Assembly (NCBI RefSeq): GCF_000004075.3 | Contig: NC_026655.2 | Location: 11,452,723-11,516,722, forward strand | Length of the DNA stretch: 64,000 nucleotides | Source: Cucumis sativus | Taxonomy: Eukaryota; Streptophyta; Magnoliopsida; Cucurbitales; Cucurbitaceae | Reading direction: 5' to 3' | Shown: in pieces, positions 23,487-35,081 of the stretch | Layout of the letters: every line of letters starts with the position of its first letter | Numbering within the stretch: position 1 is the stretch's first letter | Notes under the pieces: model-generated | Databases searched by the model: none | Told to the model about the DNA's origin: nothing | The model's input: the letters and a program-made list of their open reading frames with translations, nothing else | Program-made: the position numbers and the translations under genes

Positions 23487-26400
23487 CCCGTAAATAGTGA
23501 GAGAAAGAAAGAGAGATTTCTTAAGAACTATGCTATCTTACCTCATTCACTCGCTGAGGGAGAGAGACATGCATTAACCTGAGACGTGTCTGACACGTAC
23601 TCATCAACTATTTTTGACATGGCATGACGTGGATATTCCACGTGTTGTTTCAATTACCTAGATGAATTATGTCCGATCCGTATGGAGTGTCCTCATCCAC
23701 AACCTTTTTCTATTTCTCCTTTGTTTGTTTCCCCCCTCTCTACCAGTCACTTTTGAAAATATTACAGATAAGGACTTCAAAATATATCGTATTAAAGAAA
23801 TAGTAAAAAAAGTTGTGCACTTTTTTTATGAGAAGCCAGTAGAGGGATAGCAAAATCAGGAATTTTTTCCCTTTATTTTTTCTTTTTTTCAAGTACAGAA
23901 ACTAGGATCCATGGCTGAATTGTTTGAACTTAAAGCTCATATGAAATACTGACGTCACAAATATCCTTCTAGAAGTGATGAAAGGAAGAAAACTTGAAGC
24001 ATGTAGCTTTACATTCCCCCTATATCATCGAAGAAAAATCTCTTGCACGCTGGTTGATAAAGAGATTAAAGAAACACGACTTCTTTAGGTGGAAAATATC
24101 GAAGAGGAAAGGCATTTTCCTTAATCCAAGGGTCCAAGAGCCATCCAGTAGTGAAATTCACAATGGACGTGCTCTTTTACTTTACACCTATCGGACACTT
24201 TTACGGGACTTTCTGTAGAGAGAGTACATAACAAGCTACCTAGCATGCAGTCAGTAGACTATTACTTTCAATGATTTGTAGAGAAAGTCCATTTGAGACA
24301 ATGACAAAAACTCACCCTTGAGAAATTTGAATCCTAGTCCTCATAGATAACTATGGAATAGAATACTGTGGGTCTGAATTGAAGTCTGGGTCTGCCTAAC
24401 TTGCCTTTTCACATCTCAAAGCACTTTCAGCTTTTTCGATAGACAACAATGTGATGAGAAAAGCCAACCCCTAGGGAAAATCACCCTTATTCGGGGAATT
24501 CACTTTCATGAATTCACCACAAAATGAAGAACTTATACTTAACATCAAATTTAATTCAACCCTGATTTGCTTCTCACAATATAATACAGTGAATCAAGGT
24601 CTTGCAACTCTAGCGTTCTTCGGAGTTGGTGTGAACTTAGTGCTGTTCCTGACAAGGGTTTTGCAGCAAAACAATGCCGATGCAGCCAACAGTGTGAGCA
24701 AATGGACCGGAACAGTGTACATCTTCTCTCTTGTTGGGGCTTTCCTCAGTGATTCATACTGGGGAAGGTACAAAACTTGTGCCATTTTTCAGATCATCTT
24801 TGTCATTGTAAGTACAATACTAAACCTTAAAGATTTCTGCTTATCAAACGGAGACATGATCTTTTTTTTTTTTTCTTCAACTGCTTTCTCCTCACCTTTC
24901 TTTATTACAGGGACTGGTTTCACTTTCCATAACATCACAGCTGTTCCTGATCAAACCAAAAGGTTGTGGGGATGAGGACACTCCATGCGAGTCGCATTCA
25001 AGATTGGGGAATGCATTGTTTTACCTCTCCATTTACCTTATTGCACTGGGAAACGGGGGATATCAACCAAATATTGCCACATTTGGAGCAGACCAATTTG
25101 ATGAAGAAGACTCCACCGAGGGGCACTCAAAAGTGGCATTCTTTAGCTACTTTTACTTGGCGCTTAACTTGGGTTCTCTGTTCTCAAACACCATTTTAGG
25201 GTACTTTGAAGATGAAGGAGTGTGGGCTCTGGGCTTCTGGGTGTCAGCTGGCTCAGCTTTTGCAGCATTGGTGTTGTTTCTTTGTGGAATCCCAAGGTAC
25301 AGACACTTCAAGCCAAGCGGCAACCCTCTCTCAAGGTTCTGCCAAGTCATTGTTGCTGCAGCTAAAAAATCAACGGTCAAGATGCCAGCAAGTGGAGATG
25401 AACTATACAGTCTTGATGCCAAGGACTGTTCAATGAACCGTGGTAGAAGGATACTTCACACCCATGGATTCAAGTAAGGAAGCTTCATTCATTTTAACAA
25501 GTCTGACAAACAGATTCATTTTTCACATCATCTCTCTTTTGCACTTTCAGAATCATTCTGAACATCTGAATTGTTAAAGGAAAATTGGAGAAATCCTTTC
25601 GGACTCTCAGAAACATCTTTTTCATTTAAAAACACGAAAAAAAAAAACCATGGTTCCAATTCAGCTGCCATTTATGGTCTGCATGTCACTCATGCTTGCT
25701 CTATATGTTGTAGGTTTCTCGATAGGGCAGCATATATCTCATCAAGAGATTTAGATAACCAAGGACGAGGCATTGGCAATCCATGGCGCCTCTGTCCCAT
25801 CACACAAGTGGAAGAGGTCAAGTGCATTTTAAGATTACTTCCTATTTGGCTCTGCACCATAATCTACTCTGTGGTCTTCACTCAAATGGCTTCCCTCTTT
25901 GTCGAACAAGGCGCTGCCATGAAAACTGTTGTTTCAAACTTTCATATCCCACCTGCAAGCATGTCCAGCTTTGACATTCTCAGTGTCGCAGTTTTCATTT
26001 TTCTTTACCGGCGAGTCCTAGACCCACTTGCAGGGAAACTCAGAAAATCAGATTCTAAAGGGCTTACTGAACTTCAGAGAATGGGAATCGGTCTCATCAT
26101 AGCAGTGATGGCAATGGTTTCAGCAGGAATTGTAGAGTGTTATAGACTAAAGTATGCTAAAGGCGACTGCACACACTGTGAAGGCTCAAGCTCCTTAAGC
26201 ATCTTTTGGCAGGTTCCACAGTATGCGTTTATAGGAGCTTCTGAGGTTTTCATGTACGTGGGACAATTGGAGTTCTTCAATGCACAAACCCCGGATGGAT
26301 TAAAAAGCTTTGGTAGTGCACTTTGTATGACATCAATCTCTTTGGGGAATTATGTCAGTAGCCTTCTGGTCACCATGGTTATGAAAATATCAACAGAGGA

Positions 26401-26584
26401 CCACATGCCAGGATGGATTCCAGGAAACCTGAACAGAGGTCATCTAGATAGATTTTACTTCCTCTTAGCTGGACTGACTGCAATTGACTTTGCAGTGTAT
26501 ATTATGTGTGCTAGATGGTACAAATGTATCAAATTGGAGGGCAAGTGTGAAGAAAACGAAGACCTGGAGCACAACAAGGTCTGA
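22386..26584 (+). CDS. NPF7.3: NRT1/PTR family transporter, NPF7.3 (NRT1.5) type
   Basis: Exons: 22386-22415, 22568-22684, 24590-24807, 24911-25473, 25714-26584. The start MANCLEICNE matches the short first exon of Arabidopsis NRT1.5 (MSCLEIYNK). Then follow DGTIDWHGQPAIRSKSG, LNQGLATLAFFGVGVNLVLF, SDSYWGRYKTCAIFQ, QPNIATFGADQFDEED and the NPF7-typical tail GNLNRGHLDRFYFLLAGLTA, with about twelve membrane segments split by a large loop after TM6. In Arabidopsis the protein works in root pericycle plasma membrane, loading nitrate (and affecting potassium) into xylem. Exon 2 is one base short at 22662-22663 (GGATGG followed by TTGCTGG, where conserved W-V-A-G needs another G). Read literally it would join out of phase to exon 3. 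All other exons are intact, so I consider the gene functional and the base missing. Confidence 0.9.
23454..23488. repeat. (GA)n microsatellite in NPF7.3 intron 2
   Basis: GAGAGAGAGA tract with small interruptions, inside the 1.9-kb intron 2. It lies between two imperfect copies of a roughly 45-bp segment starting near 23393 and 23510 (both contain TTTCTTAAG-AC). Confidence 0.7.
23584..23643. promoter_or_regulatory. Cluster of ACGT-core palindromes in NPF7.3 intron 2
   Basis: ACGTGTCTGACACGT (23584-23598) and ACGTGGATATTCCACGT (23627-23643) are both perfect inverted repeats, with one- and three-base spacers. They give four ACGT cores within 60 bp. ACGTGTC and CCACGTG are ABRE/G-box type sites bound by bZIP factors. 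The arms may instead be part of a larger repeat. A regulatory role is inference. Confidence 0.4.
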
Positions 26585-27335
26585 TTTGAAGAAATATAAA
26601 CAAAAGCAACACTTGTTTGCTGAATATGTTATCAGTTTGTGTAAGAATAAAAGGAATAGGGCCTAAAGAGTCGGAAACCTATTCTTGGCTCAACTCTTTA
26701 TACCCAATTCTTTCCCTTTTCTACAACATCTGATCAAATAATTTCAAGCAATGTTATTGAAAGAGCAAGGGTGGCGTGTTCGGCAGATTTCTTGTCCAAG
26801 ACCTTCCATGTTCCCGCCGGCTAAATTTCTCCCCTTTATTCTTTAGAGGACTTTGACTTTCTTTTCTCCTTCTCCCCTTTTGCTTTTCCTTTTATGTGGG
26901 GAAGCTAGTATGTACAATCACTGAGCCATCCTTTTTCTATCTATCGAGTTGTCAATGGAAATGAATCTCTCCTTTGTCTTCTGAGATTGGTATGACCGAG
27001 GGAGTTAAAAAATCAAGAGGGGAAACATAAGTACATTTTCCTACGCTTTGGCCTTGTTTGTGGTAATTTGTGTATCTCATCTCATGTCCTCAATTTAATG
27101 CCCCATAGACTGGTATTGTGTGACATTTGATTAATGCAAATCAGGTATGGGAAAGATATTAACAGAGGGTGCTCTAAGAAATGAAATATATATATTATCA
27201 ATCAAGAAGAAATGTCTAATAAATAGGTCAATTAAGTCAAAATGTTACAAAACTATTACTAACTGTAAAGGATACTAATCTCTAGAAAGAAGAGATGAAA
27301 GAACAAAAAAATAAATCCTGTTTTTACCAGCGAAA
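26585..27335. other. Convergent 3' region between NPF7.3 and PKP3
   Basis: This region holds the NPF7.3 3' UTR from the left and the PKP3 3' UTR from the right. There is no additional gene. The two genes are tail to tail, with about 750 bp between stop codons. Confidence 0.6.
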
Positions 27336-30300
27336 TCAACCTTGGATCCTCCGTACTTGAATGTGGTGAGTGGATTCTTTCCGCCAAATTGGTTGAGCTC
27401 CACTTTGGACAAGCGTGACGTGGTCTCCTTCTACCACGTGACCCTTATCCTGCAAACGTGGGAAATTTAAAAGCTTATCCTTAAGGATCTATAAACAAAA
27501 TACAAGGAAAGAGAGAAAGGAAAGCAACACTAAAGAAAACTAACCAGCAAAAACTCGAGTGCTCTGGAGAACGTCTCTTCTGCATCATTTGAAAACTGCA
27601 TGTAGATAGGCATGACCCATGATAAAGCACTAGCCTTTGTTTAATTCTTTCGCTGCCAGACAATAATTTAGTTTCCTTATTAAAGAAATTATTGGATAAA
27701 AAAAATCAGAAGTATCTAGTGGATGTTAATATGTTATTCTGTTTCAAAAATAAATAAATATATCGTCAGAAACGTGAATGAAAAATTAGATGTAGAGCAA
27801 AAATACACAAATGCATTGCCAATGTCCTCCAATCAGCGAATACAGATGTTATTCACTAAATGGACCAGGCCATAAGTGACACATCTTGCATTGTTCGATC
27901 CCTATCTAGAGCTAAAACAGATAGAAGATATCTATAGGTTTCATCCTGGATCCAGAAAGCTGCTATTCCACTAATCCTTTACTACCTTGTGAATAAAAAA
28001 ACTGCCTAACGACGGGCAAAAAAGATGTCACAAACCATAGTTACAAGAAAAGTTCACATATATATCAATAGCAAACTCTACATCTTCAAGGAAAACTATT
28101 CATAATTGACACCAAGTAGATAAAGTTGATCTGGATCATTTTATTGGCATATACTGCATGAATTGGAGTACAGAAAATATTCTAACCATGAATTACAATA
28201 TATTACACTACTTCTGAACTTACTCATCAGTGAAGGCAAAGATAGTAGAGCCGGGCCTATAATGACTTAAGAGAATAGCCATGGAGGTTCTTGTGAAAAC
28301 AATGATAGGAGTATTAAGGGTGTTGGCCATAGTGGTGGCGTGGAAAGCAAACATGTCTCCCATATGGCTCTGTCATAAAATATGAAGAATACATCAAAAA
28401 TTTTAACATAAAAAAAAAATTATACTTTGATTTCAAAGTGGGCGTTGTGATAAAACTTCTAACCCAATTAGACAGAGAAACGGCCTTCATCACATGTCCC
28501 AACAACATAAAAGAAGGAAAATTGGAGGTGTTTCAAGAAAGAAATGAATAGTAGAATTATTTAAGTATGTTTCTTTTGATTTTTGTTTAATATACATCCT
28601 CTTGACGGTGTACATTGTACAAGTACAACTACAAACTATACCAAATTCTTTTGATGATTTTTAACAATTGACACTCCTCCACTAGTGCTTTGGGTTCTTT
28701 TCAACCCCTTGTCTTTAGGCTGTTTTTTTCTCCCTAATGGAATATACGTGGTTGTTTCTTATCAAACAAAAAAAGAAAAAAATCACACATAATTAACAAG
28801 TGACAATAATACAAACCTTGTGGACACTCGATGGAATTAGAGTAGTAGAATTAATTGGTAGACTAGATTCCGTCCTCAAAGCCACAGTATGCATCACTTT
28901 CACAGCCTTCAACGGATATCTAATGTTTTCACCATAGTGGATTAAAATATCAATTTGATATAAAAATGAAATCAAAAAGGGAGAAAGGGGGATAATTTGT
29001 ATAGCATGAGCAAACAGAAAACAGCCTGAACTTCTTCAATGTTAGGAATAAGTCAATGACTTCAAGCTTAATTACAGAACAAGTAGACACAAAAGGTTGG
29101 AACAATGCTACGACACCAAGAATGACAAATCTTTTATCAATTTTAAACAAACTAGAGGAACACGCATAAGCACTATGCATACGGGACATCGCATATTTCA
29201 ATATTTATAAATTGCAATTACAAAACAAGAAAAGAAACAAAAACACCTACCTATTGATTGCCCTACATTATATTGAAAGATCAAAGGGCCTCACTCCGTA
29301 CCAATAGGTTCCACGGGAAAAACAATATTTTGACCTAAAAAAAAAAACTCCCAGGTAATGGGCTAGCTAGGAAACGTACTTCCATGAGCAGTTTCTCCTG
29401 AAAGCATGACTGCATCAGCACCTTCACGCACTGCAATAGCAATATCAGAAACCTCGGCTCTAGTCGGTGTGGGGTGATCAATCATGCTTTCCAGCATGTT
29501 TGTTGCCACAATAACTGGTTTCTGCATGCTACGACATCTTTTGATAATATCCTCCTGACAGAAAAGGTACTGTTATATGATGGCATATGATAGAATACTA
29601 ATCCTATTATCCTATTAACGTCACAATCCTTCCACCACAATCTCTTGCTTTTGGTAATTAGTAGAAGTGTGTGTGTGAGAGAGAGAGACGCAAATTTCAT
29701 TCAAATAATGCAAAGAAGCTAATGCTCAAGGTTTTCATTCAAATAATCCTGGAACTTTATGATATAAAGAAGAATAGAAGGTCAATATTTCTTGCTCAAT
29801 ATCTCTAAATTGCAGAAGTGGTACCACATAGCCAGAAAGTATTTCAATTATCAAATTTTTTCTCTTATTGGCTGGAATTGCCTCAAACCGATGAAAAAAA
29901 GCTATAATTCATCTATAATTCCAACCAATTCAATTTACAAAACTCCATTCATAAGATATGTGCAACTCCTTGATTTCTCCATTGATTTGACAGCAAGACA
30001 ACTTACGAGTTCAAAGGGATAATTCATTTGCTTCTAATTTAGCATCAAAAAACTCAAGTTTTGCAAAGACTTGTCTCCCTATGATTCCTCTATTTATTCA
30101 TGGTTAGCAAACCAGTTTGGATAACATCTTTTAAGTTATTCAGCTTGGAACTAGAAACAAAGTCTGCCCCGTCCTGAATGTTAACTTGAGCAAGTGGCTT
30201 ATCAATCACAATTCCACGATCCTTCTGAAAAAGCCAACTAATATGGAAAACAAAAGGAACGCGGCCCCAGCTTCAAGTAGCAAAGGAAATGATCCGAAAA

Positions 30301-33300
30301 AATTGAGCTAGTCGTAAAAACCTAGAACTATCAAACCAATAATCTCAATCCTTGGAAATCTGAAACCTATCAAAGCTCAGTGCAACATCTCTAATACCAT
30401 ATATGTACATCCCTTTATATTGTTTTCGTATTAAAGCTCAGTGTCCTCGAGCACCCTTTTATTGAATTCTGGATTGTACTCCTTTCCAAAGAAACTTCAA
30501 TAATTTGGAAATAGATGGACTCGTACCTTTGTGTATTAACATTTAAAAAGTCCAAGTAATCGTATCCCGTGAAAACAAAAAATTTAAACTTTGTAAGAAG
30601 GTATTGTTACTACTCAAAACAAATATCCTTTGCTGGCCAAATTTTGATTCCATTCATCTTGGTTTCCAAGAACACCTTCTTGAATATTTTTATCCAATCC
30701 TCGCCCTCTAGGGAAGACATAGAATCAGAAATTGAAATTTTTAACACAGAACAAGACGTTGTGATGTCTCACCTAGGAAAGTTAAACAAACATAAGGAAA
30801 GGGATACATAAATTACAGGCATGATTTTAAAAGTTTTACAAACCTTACTCTATAAATTAAAAATAGTTTGGAACGCTGTTGGGTTAATTTTTTTGGCCGT
30901 TTTATCACCAGTAACTTATTTCAATGAAAATTTTCTTGTTGATCACCTTCCCGAACTAGTATATTATGCGCAAGAATCTCCTGTGAGAAGACCACATGCT
31001 CACCTTTGCGCCACTGTCCTTCTATCTGCAATGGTTGGATCAAGCTGGCTGCTAGGTTGCTTCAGTTTGAATTAGCGTTTAGGGTTATCCACTCCACTAT
31101 TAGGTCGAGGGTATTTTTGTGGGACGAGGTAGAGAGCAATAAGACTTGCAACATATACTGCAAGAAATCTTGAGGTTTTCTGGAAGCTAGGTTTGGCTTT
31201 TAACTAGAATACTTTGCCAAATTCTGTAAAATTATTATTAATTTATTGTCAATGCCAATTATGGTTTTTTCTATGTCAAGACACAAGCCATTAAGTCACT
31301 AAAAAGTTTATCTGGAACAATGTTGCACAATGGAACAGTAATGAATGAGAGTTGTTAACATTAGAGTTTTACCTGCAATAATGGAACTTCCTCGATTGGA
31401 AGTTCAGCCCCAAGGTCTCCACGAGCGACCATTGCCTAAAAAGTCAAATAAACTAATTAAGTTGCAACTCAGGATACCATGATGAGCATGAACAGTCACA
31501 TGTGACAAAAATAAGAGAGCCAAGAACGTATTTGCAGAAATGATTAAATTTATGCTACTTCAGAATGGAGTACAGGATATAACTATTCAGCCAAATTCCA
31601 GAAGCCGTCATGCATAAATTCAAATCTATATCAAAAATAGTGGTCAAAAGTTTACAGTTACAATTCCACATTATAAACAAACAGTCACATATAGCTCCTT
31701 AAGTTGTCCAAAGTAATAAAACTTCCAATCATTATGGTTGTTCATGATAAACAAAAGAAACGGATGAATTTTGGTGCAAAAACTCTGGCTATTTTTAAAT
31801 AATATGAGAGTCATCCAATCAGACATAGCAAATATCAAACCTCACTCCCATTGTAATTGTCTTATCCTAAAAAATAAAAAAGAAATAATACTATTCTAAT
31901 GGTGAAGTACATTGAAATTTAAATTAGAAGCTTTAAACCAGTGAAGGAGAAAGCTAACCCCATCTGATGCTGAAAGTATTGAATGAAGATTAGGTATGGA
32001 GTCTGCACTTTCAATTTTTACAATCACACGAATATCTGCATTGCAGCCTACAAAAAATATACATATACTTGCTGTCAGAATGAGAGGAAGCATAGATGTA
32101 CTAAAGAGGTACATAATGGGCAACTAATAGATATCAGATATATACAAAAATGTACTTTTCAGATAGTCTTTCAGCTCATGAACCACTCTAGCATCCTTCA
32201 CAAAAGAAACAGCATAAAAATCAACCTGATTATCCACCCCAAACTTTATATCTTCCCAGTCCTTGTCTGCACCATGAAAGATTAATAGATTAAAAGTTGA
32301 TAATACATATAAATATATTTAGAAGATACTAAATTCTAAGTTATATTATAGTTACGGTCCTCATCCTTTCCCATATTTTATATTTTGGTCCCTATCCTTG
32401 CATTTGTTTAATTTTGGTAAATGTTCTACGGACGTACCAATTCAGTCCCTTAAGTCAACTATCCATTTAAATTGTAACAAAAGGTCGAAGCATTCAAAAT
32501 AAGAAAATCTTCGAATTTCAAACTGGAAGCACCCAAAACGGCCATAGCCCAAGTTTGCCCTCTGCTGGAAGTAGTCAAAGCTCTAAAACTGTTGAGTTAC
32601 AAGTTCTGCCCTTGCTGGAAGTTTCTTCAGTTCAAAGAAAGGATATTTTGTTTCGTGAAATCTTGAAACAGTGTTGAAGTCTCCAGCAGTTTTTGAAGAC
32701 CTAGGCTCTCTTTACTATTTTGCAGTGTCCTTGTTGCTCTTATATTTTCCTATGCATTTTCTTCTTTACTTACTTTTCTTTCTTTGTATTTTGACTTTTG
32801 AAGAAGTAATAAAAGGCTGTCATAACATCAATTCGACACTGATATGTTGCCACTTCTTTTTGTTCATACGACATATCAAGTTAACACTGCATCTTCTACA
32901 TTGTGATTGTATCATAGCAATTACATAACTCTTTAACAAGATAATTAACGTAAATTCTATAATGCAACACTGAAGTTAAATACCGAACATACCTGTTATA
33001 GAAGGCAATGTTGCACTTTTTCCACGGACATTCAAATGACGCCTCGATTTGAGTTCACCACCATCAATGACTACACACTTAACCGAATCATCTGTCTTTG
33101 ATTGAACAGCCAATGACATCATTCCACCTGGAGTATGGAAAATAAAGTTTTGCTTTGAGGCAGTAAAAAATAGTCAACTGTGACTCTATAACCGATCATC
33201 TAAAAGCGATAAATAACTAGATGCATATTTAAACATATTCAACCATATACTGGGTTTGATCGAAGCTTTGGTATATTTGAGCCTTTTTTAATGAGAAACC

Positions 33301-35081
33301 TGAAAGATGTATTGCTTTTCTTTTTTATTTTTAATGAGAAACTAGCATCCTTCATTTCACTGATGAGATGAATTACAAAGTATGCCAAGAAGATTACAAA
33401 AAGAATGCCAATGTGTAGTAAGAGAAGGCTATAGTCCCAAAAATATGGTGGAGAATTTACACCATAACAGAAAAAATGGTAAAGCATACGACTTGTAATT
33501 TTAACTGAAGTAAAGGTTATCTTGAAGCGCCTCCTCTCCAACCCACATGCCACAAGAATTATATTGTAAAGTGAGTTCCCAATCATTATCAGTGTTTATA
33601 GGCAGCTTAAACTTTTACTTCAATTGGCTGATGATTACATAAAACAAGTCGTTGATTGAGAAAAGTTGTATCATATATTGCAGTACCAATGTGAAACAAA
33701 CAAGAGAAATATACTCACCATCAACAAGTAAAGTATCTCCAACTTCGACATCGTTTACAAAGTCGTCGTAGTTGACACTAACAGTGTCTTTTGTGCTGAC
33801 TCCTCTTTTGATTGTGAAGTTAAATTCTTGTCCCTCTTTGAGCAAGATAGGTTTAGGTACATCTCCACTTCGAACCTCAGGACCCTGAATGAAACAAACA
33901 GAAAAATAATGCAGTAATTAAAAGCATCAATCATTAAATCATATTTCCAAGAGTAGAATAAAATTTTGGGTACCAGTAGGCAAATTGATTCAACAGTAAT
34001 GAACAATTCTATAGAAGATCGAATTGAAATTAAGCTTCAAAAATCTCACCGACCAATCAAAGCATACTTATGAATAATAGGTTCTAGAAAATTTCACAAT
34101 CATTTAATTCAAGTATCGTTTGATTAAGAGTTTCAGATCAATCTGAAGTTTTAGCTTTGACTCCTTCTGGACAGCTCATAATTCAGCATTCGATAACATA
34201 TAGAGAGTAGTAAACATACCTTCGTATCAAGCATGATGGCTATAACTTTGTCATTAAATTGGGCGTTATATTCCTTAACCAAATCAATTGTTTTCTGGTG
34301 GAAGAATGGTCTCCATGCGACATATTTAAACGAGCCACATTCATCCCAGTCTCTGCCAATTTCCATATCATTTCCCGTGAACTTGTCGAAGGCCAATCGT
34401 GCATACTACCTTAGTTTTCCTTCGAGACTTTGTCGTTAACTTCGTCCTGCTACGATGGAATGCATTAGACTGAAGCTCAAGGGTAGAGTTCGAAACGTCC
34501 TGATCCTGAACCAAACAAAAATCTCACTCTTAGGACCATGATGAATCAACAACAGCAATAAGAAATAACAAAACATTCCGTTTTTGTTAAACTGAAAAAA
34601 AGGAAAAAAAAGTGAATAATCAGGATTGAACTCCAGCCTCTAAGACTCATTGATTTTCCAGCAAAATCTCAAACGTAACAAATTGAAGTTACACAAAGTG
34701 AAACTGAGGAAGACAACATTCTCATAATATCCATAAAAACTCAATGCTCGTAGAAGGGCCAACATATGTAATATGTCCAGAACAAGACAGAGATAAACAT
34801 CATCATCAACCAATAACAAGCATCAAAGTAAACATCAGAAAAACAAGAAGAAAAGAAACTCACAGTATCCAGAGAGCCATTATAGACGCAACTTCCCGCT
34901 GCTCCACTATTCTCAAGCATCTAACCAAACCGATTTGTTTCGATTGCAAACACATATTTCCACTCTTCACTTCAAGACCAAAAGCATCAGAAACAATTAT
35001 ACACGAAGCAAGGCGATCGGCAAGTCTGGTAGAATCAGATTTCAAGAGAGGAACTCCAGTAGAGAGATTAAACGTCGCCAT
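27336..35081 (-). CDS. PKP3: Plastidial pyruvate kinase, PKP3 (beta-type), twelve exons
   Basis: Exons, 5' to 3': 35081-34864, 34560 region start about 34505 to 34220, 33884-33719, 33127-32993, 32266-32156, 32047-31959, 31435-31373, 29554-29380, 28919-28817, 28369-28224, 27652-27545, 27449-27336. It catalyses phosphoenolpyruvate + ADP to pyruvate + ATP, feeding plastid fatty-acid synthesis. Visible motifs are [45 protein letters not shown], the active-site [27 protein letters not shown], and [20 protein letters not shown]. The C-terminus [12 protein letters not shown] and the [11 protein letters not shown] entry fit Arabidopsis PKP3 (At1g32440) better than the alpha subunit. About 75 N-terminal residues form a Ser/Leu-rich transit peptide. 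Five positions lack one G/C: 34877 (exon 1), 34391-34394 and 34300 (exon 2), 28920 (acceptor of exon 9) and 27616-27618 (exon 11). One conserved Gly codon is absent in exon 10. The breaks look like consensus errors. Confidence 0.9.
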
